This document shows positions 16,737 to 24,432 of a stretch of 64,000 nucleotides of DNA, one piece after another. Made by a program: the position numbers and the translations under genes. The number at the start of each line of letters is the position of its first letter. Position 1 is the stretch's first letter. The stretch lies in NCBI RefSeq assembly GCF_014647515.1, contig NZ_BMPI01000012.1:124001-188000 (forward strand), in the 5' to 3' direction. The notes below the pieces were generated by a model. The model was not told where the DNA came from. It saw only the letters and a program-made list of their open reading frames with translations, and did no database searches. Origin of the DNA: Dactylosporangium sucinum. GTDB lineage: Bacteria; Actinomycetota; Actinomycetes; Mycobacteriales; Micromonosporaceae.

Positions 16737-17744
16737 CTACACCGCGCGAGCCACGCAGATCCGGGCATCGAGGCGGGGCCCGGCCTCGTAGAGCATGTAC
16801 TCCACGCCGCCGTCCGTGCCGAACGCGGGCGACGCCACCCGGCCGTTGTCCGACGCGATCGGCCGGTGGAACACGCCCAGGTGGACCTCGCGGTCGAAGT
16901 TGTTGCCGATCTCGGTCAGGTACATGTTGCCGCTGTTGCCGTGATACGCGAGGTACGCGGTGCCGTTGCGCTTCAGCAGGTGTGGTGCGGAGACGTCGGT
17001 GAGCCCGTCGCCGGACGGCGACACCAGCGGGTTCGGGGCGAACTGCCAACCGCTCCAGCCGTTCGGCGACCAGCCCCAGAAGATCTTGCGAGTGCCCGGC
17101 CGGATCGTGTGCAACCCCATGAACACCATCACGTAGCGGTTCCCCTTGCCGGCCACCGAGTGCTCGAAGACCCGCGCGTACGAGGTCTCGGTCGTGTTGG
17201 GCACCAGGTTCGTCGACAGGATCGGCGTCTCGTCGGTGAAGTGGATGCCGTCGGTCGAGCGGGCGACCCGGGTCGTGAAGTTCTCGCCGTGGAAGTACAG
17301 GTAGAACTGACGCGTCGGCGCGTCCCACACAACGTGCGGCGACGACACGTGGCTCACCGTCGTGGTCGGCAGCACCCGGTCGACGACGGGGTTGTTGGCG
17401 TACTCGGTGTAGGGGCCCTCGAGCCGGTCGGCGTAGGCGAGGCAGATCCCGCCGGGCGCGTCGTGGGGCGCGTAGTAGAGGTAGTAGCGGCCGAGATAGC
17501 CACTGATCTTGTCGTAGACGCCGCGCACGCACGGGAAGATGAACTCGCCCGTCGGGTTGTAGCGCAGCGGTCCGGCGAACGCGTCGCGCACGTATCGATA
17601 GCTGGGGAAGCCGGCCGGACCGGCGAGCGCGGGCGTGGACGTCGCGACGAGGCCGGCACCGGTGGTCGCGGTCGCGACGCCGGCGGCCGCCGCGCCACGC
17701 AGGAGCGCGCGTCGGGAGAAGGGACTTTCGGGGGTACGGGTCAT
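16737..17744 (-). CDS. Tat-exported five-bladed beta-propeller glycosidase-like protein
   Basis: This 335-residue protein has a Tat signal (SRRALLRG at about 10-17, then a hydrophobic stretch ending ALA). The mature part looks like a GH43/GH32-type five-bladed propeller: YYLYYAPHDAPGGICLAYADRLEGPY and later STDGIHFTDETPIL are typical blade repeats. The exact family and substrate are not clear, and some members act on arabino- or fructo-oligosaccharides. The ATG at 17744 has GGAGGG upstream. It is monocistronic, convergent with the DeoR gene and preceded by an 8-bp inverted repeat in its promoter region. Confidence 0.78.
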   Translation of the reverse strand: MTRTPESPFSRRALLRGAAAAGVATATTGAGLVATSTPALAGPAGFPSYRYVRDAFAGPLRYNPTGEFIFPCVRGVYDKISGYLGRYYLYYAPHDAPGGICLAYADRLEGPYTEYANNPVVDRVLPTTTVSHVSSPHVVWDAPTRQFYLYFHGENFTTRVARSTDGIHFTDETPILSTNLVPNTTETSYARVFEHSVAGKGNRYVMVFMGLHTIRPGTRKIFWGWSPNGWSGWQFAPNPLVSPSGDGLTDVSAPHLLKRNGTAYLAYHGNSGNMYLTEIGNNFDREVHLGVFHRPIASDNGRVASPAFGTDGGVEYMLYEAGPRLDARICVARAV

Positions 17745-17826
17745 TGCGTTCCCTCCGTTCGTGGGCGGGCGACGAGGGCAGGGGGCAGGGCCGGCCCCCT
17801 GAGCGAACGGCCGTCCGGCGTCGACG

Positions 17827-17858
17827 CTCATCGACGGATCGGCTCGTTGATCGATGAG
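17827..17858. promoter_or_regulatory. 8-bp inverted repeat upstream of the propeller glycosidase
   Basis: CTCATCGA (17827-17834) and TCGATGAG (17851-17858) are perfect arms separated by 16 bases. They lie 83-114 bases upstream of the ATG at 17744. A possible minus-strand promoter (TTGACG, 18-base spacer, CAGACT) overlaps the outer arm, so binding would block it. Confidence 0.4.
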
Positions 17859-17903
17859 TCTGCGCGCGCCGTTACAACGCCGTCAAGACACTAATACGAA
17901 TTA

Positions 17904-18905
17904 TCAAAGCCGCGTGGCGTCGTAGCGGGTGGCGATCGCGACGGCGCGGTCGCGCAGTGCGGTGCGCAGCCACTGCGGGGCCAGAGCCTCCGCGTTCGTG
18001 GCGAGCTGCCACAGCGCCCATTCGGCATGCCGCGAATCCTGGAACGTCACCTCCAGCCGCAGCCAGCCGTCCGCGTCGGCTGCTTCGGCGAGGACGGCCA
18101 GCGCGGTGCGCACCAGGTCCTCCCGCCGCGCCGGGTTCACCCGCGCCAGCACGGTGACCTGGTCGCCGCCGGTCCGAAACTGCGTGCTGCGTTCCTGCCA
18201 GGCCCGGTCCAGATCGACCCGGTCCGGTCGCTGCGCGGGTTCGGCGAGCTCCTCGGCGGCCAGGACCCGCGACAGCCGGTAGGTGCGGTCCGCGCCGGAC
18301 CTCGTGGCCAGCAGGTAGCCCTGCTCGCGCACGGTGACCAGGCCGATCGGGTCCACCGTGCGCCACCTCGGGGTCTGGCCCACGGCCGCGTAGTGGATGC
18401 GCAGCTTGTGTCCGGCGAGCACCGCGCGCCGGACCTCGGCCACGGTGCTGTCGGAGACCTCCTCGACGACCAGCCGGCGCGACAGCAGGTCGGTCTCCGG
18501 GTCGATGAGCAATCGCTCGATCGCGCCGGCCGCGGTGTCCCGATAGCTGCCGGGCAGCGCGTCGACCACCTTGAGCATGGCCGACGCGAGCGCCGAGCCG
18601 AGACCGAATGCCTGCGCGCCGCGCCGCGATCCGGCGACCAGCAGCGCGAGCGCCTCGTCGTGGTTCAGGCCGGTGAGCTCGGTCTGGAAACCGGGCAGCA
18701 ACGCGAAACCGCCGTGCCGGCCGCGTTCGGCGTAGACCGGGACGCCGGCCGCGGACAGCGCCTCGATGTCGCGCAGCACGGTGCGGGTGGACACCTCCAG
18801 CTCGCGGGCCAGTGTGGCCGCGGACAGCCGACCGCGCTGGCGCAGCAGCAGCACCAGCGTGACCAACCGGTCGGCCCGCACCCGAGAACTATGACAGAAA
18901 TACAC
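17904..18905 (-). CDS. HTH-WYL transcription regulator
   Basis: This protein of up to 333 residues has an N-terminal HTH_11 domain (RADRLVTLVLLLRQRGRLSAATLARELEVSTRTVLRDIEAL region, about 9-60) and a WYL ligand-binding domain (about 140-220, with RIHYAAVG and GYLLATRSG), then a WCX-like C-terminus. Such regulators often control a divergent neighbour, here the RidA gene. Translation may start at ATG 18905 or GTG 18881. The ATG lies inside a 7-bp inverted repeat (18903-18921), consistent with autorepression. The ligand is unknown. Confidence 0.88.
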   Translation of the reverse strand: MYFCHSSRVRADRLVTLVLLLRQRGRLSAATLARELEVSTRTVLRDIEALSAAGVPVYAERGRHGGFALLPGFQTELTGLNHDEALALLVAGSRRGAQAFGLGSALASAMLKVVDALPGSYRDTAAGAIERLLIDPETDLLSRRLVVEEVSDSTVAEVRRAVLAGHKLRIHYAAVGQTPRWRTVDPIGLVTVREQGYLLATRSGADRTYRLSRVLAAEELAEPAQRPDRVDLDRAWQERSTQFRTGGDQVTVLARVNPARREDLVRTALAVLAEAADADGWLRLEVTFQDSRHAEWALWQLATNAEALAPQWLRTALRDRAVAIATRYDATRL

Positions 18906-18921
18906 GACACAGGATGTCGTG
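18903..18921. promoter_or_regulatory. Palindrome between WYL regulator and RidA gene
   Basis: CACGACA and TGTCGTG are perfect 7-bp arms around CAGGA, located where the WYL regulator begins and 73 bases before the divergent RidA start. It is the obvious candidate operator for this pair. Confidence 0.5.
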
Positions 18922-18993
18922 ATTGCCTGACAGGCTCACCACCACGCGGGTTCGAGTCCCAGCGTGCCCGCACCCTCGACGAATGGAGCTGAG

Positions 18994-19395
18994 ATGGCAT
19001 TGGAGCGCACGGCCGTCAACCCGTGGACGTGGTCGGCGGAGTTGGGATTCAACCAGGGCGAGGTCGTCACCGGGCACACCCGGACCCTGTACTGCTCCGG
19101 GCAGACCGCGGTGAGCGGCGACGGCAGACCCCAGCATGCCGATGACATGGCGGCGCAGCTGGCGCTGAGCCTCGACAACCTGGAGGCCGTGCTCGGCGAG
19201 GCCGGCATGTCCCTCGCGAACCTCGTCCGGCTCAACGTCTACACCACCGACGTCGACCTGCTGTTCCCGCACTACGGCGTCCTGGCGTCGCGGTTGGGCG
19301 CCGCCGGGGTGGCGCCGGCCACCACGATGCTCGGGGTGACGCGGCTGGCGATCCCCACCCTGATGGTCGAGCTCGAGGGGACCGCCGTCGCGTGA
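18994..19395 (+). CDS. RidA/YjgF family protein
   Basis: This 133-residue protein is of the RidA (YjgF/YER057c/UK114) trimeric family, with YCSGQTAVSGDGRPQ and the C-terminal ELEGTAVA. RidA hydrolyses reactive enamines and imines from PLP enzymes; other family branches have catabolic roles. The Arg that binds the carboxylate in classic RidA lies near residue 105; it is not clearly placed here (GVTRLAIPTL is the nearest match), so it may belong to another subgroup. The ATG at 18994 has GGAGCTGAG upstream. It is divergent from the WYL regulator and is followed by a strong terminator before the GntR gene. Confidence 0.85.
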   Translation: MALERTAVNPWTWSAELGFNQGEVVTGHTRTLYCSGQTAVSGDGRPQHADDMAAQLALSLDNLEAVLGEAGMSLANLVRLNVYTTDVDLLFPHYGVLASRLGAAGVAPATTMLGVTRLAIPTLMVELEGTAVA

Positions 19396-19403
19396 TGCGA
19401 CCT

Positions 19404-19435
19404 CGCCGGCTCCGGCAGGGCTGCCGGAGCCGGCG
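19404..19435 (+). terminator. Strong hairpin terminator after RidA gene
   Basis: Perfect 14-bp arms (CGCCGGCTCCGGCA and TGCCGGAGCCGGCG) around GGGC, nine bases after the RidA stop. There is no T tract. It separates RidA from the GntR and importer genes. Confidence 0.7.
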
Positions 19436-19554
19436 GGCGGAGACAATCGGCGAACTTCGTGGCGGCATCGTCGGGGTCGCAGCCACCCGAGGTCCATCAG
19501 GATGGCGGGTGCGACAGTATCGGTTCGCCACCACTGCCCCCCGAAGGAGACCCG

Positions 19555-20184
19555 GTGAACCGCGACTCGGCCTCGACCCAGTACGAGCGGCTGCGCGGCG
19601 AGATCGTCGCCGGTCGGATCGCGCCGGGCACGGTGCTGCTGGAGACGGTGCTCGCGGAGCGGCTCGGGGTGTCGCGGACGCCGGTGCGCGAGGCCCTCGC
19701 GATGCTGGAGCGCGACGGGTTGCTGGAGCGCGACCGGCGCGGGTACCGGGTGCGCACGCGCAGCCCGGAGGAGCTGCTGGAGATCTACGAGGCCCGCATC
19801 GCGCTCGAGTCGACGTGCGCGGCCGCGGCGGCCGGCCGGCGCTCGGCGTTCGACCTGGCCCGGCTGCGGCACCTGACCGGCGAGGCGGCGGCGGCCGGCG
19901 ACCCGGTGCGGTTGCGCGAACTGCACGCGGCCTGGCACAAGGCCCTGCGCGCCGCGGCCGGCAACGCCACGATCATCGACCTGCTGGAGCGGCTCGACAC
20001 GCTGCTGGCGGTGTACGACGCCGACGAGCCGACCCTCACCGACCGGGAGACGGCCGCGGCCGAGCACGGGCGGATCGTCGACGCGATCGAGGCCGGCGAC
20101 GCCGAGGAGGCGCGGCGGGCACTCGTCGCCCACCTGGACCGCTCCCGCGAGGCCCGCCTGGCCAAGCTCGCCGCCGGCTCGTAG
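19555..20184 (+). CDS. GntR family (FadR/FCD-type) regulator
   Basis: This 209-residue regulator has an N-terminal winged helix (RLRGEIVAGRIAPGTVLLETVLAERLGVSRTPVREAL region, about 10-75) and an all-helical FCD domain (about 80-205) with the metal and ligand residues of that group. GTG at 19555 has a good GAAGGAGA site. FCD regulators respond to small carboxylates or amino acid-like ligands. It stands directly before the oligopeptide-type ABC operon and probably controls it through the inverted repeats at 20236-20271. Confidence 0.88.
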   Translation: MNRDSASTQYERLRGEIVAGRIAPGTVLLETVLAERLGVSRTPVREALAMLERDGLLERDRRGYRVRTRSPEELLEIYEARIALESTCAAAAAGRRSAFDLARLRHLTGEAAAAGDPVRLRELHAAWHKALRAAAGNATIIDLLERLDTLLAVYDADEPTLTDRETAAAEHGRIVDAIEAGDAEEARRALVAHLDRSREARLAKLAAGS

Positions 20185-20235
20185 CACCTCGAGCAAGAAA
20201 CGTCACAGGTCGAAGCCCCTTGCCCGAGCGTCGAC

Positions 20236-20271
20236 GCGTGTATACGCTCGCGGCTGATTTCCTAGTAATCA
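20236..20271. promoter_or_regulatory. Candidate GntR operators before the ABC operon
   Basis: GCGT-GTAT-ACGC (20236-20247, with a GTATAC core) and TGATT-N7-AATCA (20255-20271) lie just upstream of the binding-protein start. FadR-type GntR proteins commonly bind cores such as TGTATACA. The region is AT-richer than its neighbours and so also likely holds the promoter. Confidence 0.4.
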
Positions 20272-20292
20272 CGTCTGAATATTGGAGTAGCC

Positions 20293-21927
20293 ATGGTCCG
20301 CAGGCTGGTCGTGGCGGCGGCGTCGGTGACGCTGCTCGCCGCATGCAGCAGTACCGGCTCGCCCGGCGACGGCGCGGCGTCCGGCGCCCCCGTGCGCGGC
20401 GGCGCGGTCGTGTTCGCCACCGACGTCGAGCCCACCTGCCTCGACCCCGCGGCCCCGAGTCAGATCGCCACGCAGATCCTGCAGCGCAACGTGTACGACT
20501 CGCTGATCTACCAGGACGCGAAGGGGGCCTTCCACCCCTGGCTGGCCAGCTCCTGGGACGTCTCGGCCGACGGCACGACGTACACCTTCCACCTGCGCGA
20601 CGGCGTGACGTTCCACGACGGCACGAAGCTCGACGCGACCGCGGCCAAGGCGACCTTCGACCACTTCGCCGACCCCGCGACCAAGGCCCCGCTGGCCGGC
20701 TCGCTGCCGTTCGGCTCGGCGAGCGCGACCGACCCGAGCACGCTGGTGGTCAAGCTCAAGTCGCCGTTCGCCCCGTTCCTGCAGCTGGTGTCGTTCTCCG
20801 TGCTCGGCATCCAGTCGCCGGCGGCACTCGCGAAGGGCCAGGCCGTCCTGTGCGCCGGCGGACCGGGCGCGGCCGTGGGCACCGGGCCGTTCACTACGGC
20901 CGCGTACACCAAGGGGCAGAGCCTCACCTTCGCGCGGTACGACGCCTACAACTGGCCGCCGGAGGGCTCGCCGCACCAGGGCGCCGCGTACCTGGACAAG
21001 GTCGAGGTCCGGTTCCTGCCGGAGAACGCGATCCGGGTCGGCGCGGTCAGCAGCGGCCAGGCCCAGCTCGCCGCGAACGTGCCGCCGGTGACCGCGGCCG
21101 CGTTCGAGGCCGGCGGCGGGGTGCGGGTGCTCAGCGCGGCCGCGGCCGGCACGCCGTTCACCGCGTACCTCAACACCAAGCGGGCCCCGTTCGACGACGT
21201 CAAGGTGCGCCAGGCGTTCCAGCGCGGCATCGACATCGAGAACATCGTCAAGTCGATCTACGCGGGCCGCTTCCCGCGCGCCTGGAGCCCCCTCACGCCG
21301 AGCACGCCGTACTCGTACGACAGCACGCTCGAGAACAGCTGGCCGCAGGACCTGACCCTGGCCAACCGGCTGCTCGACGAGGCCGGTTGGCGCCAGCAGG
21401 ACGCGCAGGGGTACCGCATCAAGGACGGCAAGCGCCTGAGCGTCGCCTGGGTCCAGAACAGCACCGTCATGCGCGAGCAGCGCGACGTCGTCGCCCAGGC
21501 CGTCGCCGACAACGCCAAGAAGCTCGGTTTCGAGGTGACCGTGCAGGGCCTCGACGCCGGCACGTTCTCGGCCCGGACCAAGGCCGGCGACTACGACATC
21601 GCCGACCAGAGCAACCAGCGGGCCGACCCGGACATGCTCTACAACGTGTGGTCGTCGAAGTTCGTGGCCACCAGGGGCGGCGCCAACTACGCCAACGTCG
21701 ACGACCCGCGGGTCGACCAGTGGCTCGGCCAGGGCACCACGGCGCTGCGGCAGGAGGACCGGCCGGCGGCCTACAAGCCGCTGCAGCAGTGGGTCATCGA
21801 CAACGCCGCGGCGGTGCCGATCTACGTCCCGCAGTACCTCCTCGGCGTCTCCAACGCCGTGCAGGGCGTGCAGTTCACCGTCTCCGGATACCCGGACTCC
21901 TTCTACACCGTGTGGCGGACCAAGTGA
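20293..21927 (+). CDS. Peptide/nickel-type substrate-binding lipoprotein
   Basis: This 544-residue family 5 solute-binding protein has a lipoprotein signal with lipobox LLAAC (Cys at about 18). SSWDVSADGTTYTFHLRDGVTFHDG and VRQAFQRGIDIENIV are classical family signatures. It binds an oligopeptide, opine, glycoside or similar ligand for the permeases downstream. The stop overlaps the DUF1684 gene (GTGA). The ligand is unknown. The absence of peptidases and the presence of a DUF1684 protein argue that it may not be a simple peptide. Confidence 0.92.
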   Translation: MVRRLVVAAASVTLLAACSSTGSPGDGAASGAPVRGGAVVFATDVEPTCLDPAAPSQIATQILQRNVYDSLIYQDAKGAFHPWLASSWDVSADGTTYTFHLRDGVTFHDGTKLDATAAKATFDHFADPATKAPLAGSLPFGSASATDPSTLVVKLKSPFAPFLQLVSFSVLGIQSPAALAKGQAVLCAGGPGAAVGTGPFTTAAYTKGQSLTFARYDAYNWPPEGSPHQGAAYLDKVEVRFLPENAIRVGAVSSGQAQLAANVPPVTAAAFEAGGGVRVLSAAAAGTPFTAYLNTKRAPFDDVKVRQAFQRGIDIENIVKSIYAGRFPRAWSPLTPSTPYSYDSTLENSWPQDLTLANRLLDEAGWRQQDAQGYRIKDGKRLSVAWVQNSTVMREQRDVVAQAVADNAKKLGFEVTVQGLDAGTFSARTKAGDYDIADQSNQRADPDMLYNVWSSKFVATRGGANYANVDDPRVDQWLGQGTTALRQEDRPAAYKPLQQWVIDNAAAVPIYVPQYLLGVSNAVQGVQFTVSGYPDSFYTVWRTK

Positions 21928-22682
21928 GCACCGACGACTTCGAGGCCTGGCTGGCCGCGCGCGCCGAGGAGGTGGCCGGCCCGGCCGGCCACACCGCCCT
22001 GACCGGCACGTACCCGGTCGCCGAGCCGCTCGTCATCGACGGCGTACCCGGCACCTGGAACGTCCGGGACGGCCGGCTCGCCGTCACCGTCGAGCCGGGC
22101 GCGCCGCTGACCAGCGACGGCGTGCCGGTGACCGGCACCGCGTTCGTCGAGGGCGACCTCGATGCGCCCGGCGTGACGATCCGGACGTTCGTGCGGCAGG
22201 ACGGGCCGGTGGTGCGCACGTACGAGCACGCCGCGCCCGGCCGCACGGGCTTCGCCGGCATCGACCGGTACCCGTACGACGAGCGCTTCCGCGTCCCGGC
22301 GACGTTCGAGCCGTTCGCCGCGCCCGCGGCCACCCCGATCCCCTACCAGCGCGACGACGTCGTCCGCGCGCACGTCGTGCCGGGCGAGCTGGCGTTCACC
22401 CTCGGCGGCACCGGGCACCGGGTCCGGGCGTTCGAGGGCCACGGCGGGCTGTGGTTCGTCTTCGCCGACGCGACGACCGGGGTGAGCACGTACCGCCCGG
22501 GCCGCTTCGTCGAGGCCGGCACGGCGCCGGAGGGCTACGTGGTGGACTTCAACCGGGCGTACCTGCCGCCGTGCGCGTTCTCGGACTGGTACAACTGCCC
22601 GCTCCCACCCCGGGAGAACATCCTGACGGTCGCGGTCGAGGCGGGCGAGCGGTCGGTGCTGGGCCGTGCCCACCCGGCGTGA
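21924..22682 (+). CDS. DUF1684 family protein
   Basis: This 252-residue protein matches the DUF1684 pattern: an N-terminal FEAWLAARAEEV, a central ERFRVPATFEP, and the C-terminal block VVDFNRAYLPPCAFSDWYNCPLPP with conserved Cys and Asn. It has no signal peptide and is probably cytosolic. Its function is unknown to me. It is translationally coupled to the binding protein before it and overlaps the permease after it, so it is an integral part of the importer operon, perhaps processing the imported compound. Confidence 0.8.
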   Translation: MSTDDFEAWLAARAEEVAGPAGHTALTGTYPVAEPLVIDGVPGTWNVRDGRLAVTVEPGAPLTSDGVPVTGTAFVEGDLDAPGVTIRTFVRQDGPVVRTYEHAAPGRTGFAGIDRYPYDERFRVPATFEPFAAPAATPIPYQRDDVVRAHVVPGELAFTLGGTGHRVRAFEGHGGLWFVFADATTGVSTYRPGRFVEAGTAPEGYVVDFNRAYLPPCAFSDWYNCPLPPRENILTVAVEAGERSVLGRAHPA

Positions 22683-23610
22683 CGCCGGCCGCCTCGGCCG
22701 CCGGGCGGCGATCGCGATCGTGCAGCTGTGGGGTGCCGCCACGCTGTGCTTCGTGACGCTGCACCTGATCCCCGGCGACCCGGTCGACATCATCATGGGC
22801 AACCAGGCGCTGGTCTCGCCGGAGCTCAAGGCCCAGGTGCGCGCCGAGTACGGGCTCGACGACCCGGTCGTGGCGCAGTACCTGCGGCTGCTGGGCGAGC
22901 TGGCCCGCGGCGACCTCGGCACCTCCTACCAGCTGCAGCGGCCGGTGTGGGGTGCCGTGGCCGAGCAGGTGCTGCCCACCGTCCAGCTCGCGGGGGCGGC
23001 GCTGCTGCTCGCGGTACTGCTGGCGGTGGGCGCGGCGGTGCTGGTCCCCGAGCGCAGCCGCGTCGCCCGGGCGCTGTTCTCCGGGCTGGAGATGGTCGCC
23101 GTGTCGCTGCCGCAGTACTGGCTGGGCATCCTGCTCATCACGTTCCTGTCGCTGCGGTGGCACGTGTTCCCGGTCATCGAGGCCGGCACCTGGCGCAGCC
23201 TCGTGCTGCCGGCCGTCGCGGTCGCCCTGCCGATCGCCGGCACGCTCGCCCAGGTGCTGCGCGAGGAACTGGACACCGCCCTCGCCCAGCCGTTCGTCAC
23301 CGCGGCCCGGGCCCGCGGCGCCGGCGCGCTGGCCGTGCGGACCGGGCACGCGCTGCGGCACTGCCTGGTCCCGGCCACCACGCTCACCGGCTGGTTCGTC
23401 GGCAGCCTGCTCGGCGGCTCGGTCCTCATCGAGCAGGTCTTCGGCCGGCCCGGGCTCGGCCAGGTGGCGCTGACCGCCGTGACGAACAAGGACCTGCCGA
23501 TGGTGACCGGCGTGGTCATGCTGGCCGCCGCCGTGTTCGTCGTGGTGAACCTGCTCGTCGAGGCCTCCTACCTCGTCATCGACCCGAGGGTGCGCCGCGA
23601 TGGGACGTAG
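22666..23610 (+). CDS. ABC transporter permease (DppB type)
   Basis: This 314-residue permease has about six helices, the typical N-terminal LIPGDPVDIIMG and GLDDPVVAQYLRLLGELARGDLG, and the C-terminal loop FGRPGLGQVAL of the DppB family. The GTG at 22666 overlaps the DUF1684 end by 17 bases; no later start with a better ribosome site is obvious. It pairs with the DppC-type gene, whose start it overlaps by 11 bases. Confidence 0.9.
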   Translation: MPTRRDAGRLGRRAAIAIVQLWGAATLCFVTLHLIPGDPVDIIMGNQALVSPELKAQVRAEYGLDDPVVAQYLRLLGELARGDLGTSYQLQRPVWGAVAEQVLPTVQLAGAALLLAVLLAVGAAVLVPERSRVARALFSGLEMVAVSLPQYWLGILLITFLSLRWHVFPVIEAGTWRSLVLPAVAVALPIAGTLAQVLREELDTALAQPFVTAARARGAGALAVRTGHALRHCLVPATTLTGWFVGSLLGGSVLIEQVFGRPGLGQVALTAVTNKDLPMVTGVVMLAAAVFVVVNLLVEASYLVIDPRVRRDGT

Positions 23611-24412
23611 GCTCGCCGTCTCGGCCGCGGCGCTGGTCGTCCTCGCCGTCGTCGCCGCCGCGCTGTGGCCGCAGCTGTTCACCGGCCACGACCCGAACGC
23701 GACCGACCCGCTCGCCTCGTTCCGCCCGCCCGGCGCCGGCCACTGGTTCGGCACCGACCAGCTCGGCCGGGACCTGTTCGCGCGGGCCGTCCACGGCGCC
23801 CGGCACTCGCTGCGCATCGCCGCCGGCGCGACGCTCGTCGCGCTGCTCGTGGCCGTACCGGTGAGCGTCCTGGCCGCGCTCGGCGGCCGGTTCGCCGACA
23901 GCGTCATCAGCCGGGTGCTCGACGTGCTGCTGTCGTTCCCGGCGCTGCTGCTGGCCCTCGTCGTGGTCACCGTCGCCGGCCGGGGCGAGCTCAGCCTGCT
24001 GCTGGCGATCGGCCTGGCCGACATGCCCGGCTACGCCCGCCTGCTGCGCTCCCGGCTGCTCGTGGTCCGCACCGCCGGCTACGTCGAGGCGGCCACCGGG
24101 CTCGGCGTCGGCCCGTGGACCTCGCTGTGGCGGCACATCCTGCCCAACGCGGCCGGCCCGCTGCTGGTGACCGCCACGCTCGGGCTGGGCGCGGCCGTCA
24201 TCTTCGCCTCCGGGCTGAGCTTCCTCGGCCTCGGCACCCAGCCGCCGACCCCGGAGTGGGGCGCGATGCTCGCCGAGGGCCGCTCGACGCTCGCCGTCGC
24301 CTGGTGGGCCGGGGTCTTCCCGGGCCTGCTCATCACCGTCACCGCGGTCGCCGTCACCATCCTCGGCCGCGACCTGCGTAACCGCTTCGGCGTCGGCTCG
24401 GTCCGGCCGTGA
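23600..24412 (+). CDS. ABC transporter permease (DppC type)
   Basis: This 270-residue DppC family permease opens with a single helix, then HWFGTDQLGRDLFARAVHGAR, which is diagnostic, and the EAA-type loop AATGLGVGPWTSLWRHILPN. It forms the channel with the DppB-type subunit. The stop overlaps the next reading frame. It is slightly shorter than usual because the N-terminal cytosolic tail is almost missing. Confidence 0.9.
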   Translation: MGRRLAVSAAALVVLAVVAAALWPQLFTGHDPNATDPLASFRPPGAGHWFGTDQLGRDLFARAVHGARHSLRIAAGATLVALLVAVPVSVLAALGGRFADSVISRVLDVLLSFPALLLALVVVTVAGRGELSLLLAIGLADMPGYARLLRSRLLVVRTAGYVEAATGLGVGPWTSLWRHILPNAAGPLLVTATLGLGAAVIFASGLSFLGLGTQPPTPEWGAMLAEGRSTLAVAWWAGVFPGLLITVTAVAVTILGRDLRNRFGVGSVRP

Positions 24413-24432
24413 ACGAACATGGAGGTACCCCC

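Noticed and set aside
18949-18965. GGGTTCGAGTCCCA resembles a tRNA T-arm, so a tRNA or attachment-site remnant was considered
   Set aside because: Only three stem pairs form, no acceptor or anticodon arm can be found around it, and no integrase or duplicate is visible.
19392-22682. Long plus-strand open frame of about 1096 codons
   Set aside because: Most of it is out-of-frame reading of the GntR and binding-protein genes; only the DUF1684 part at its end is real.
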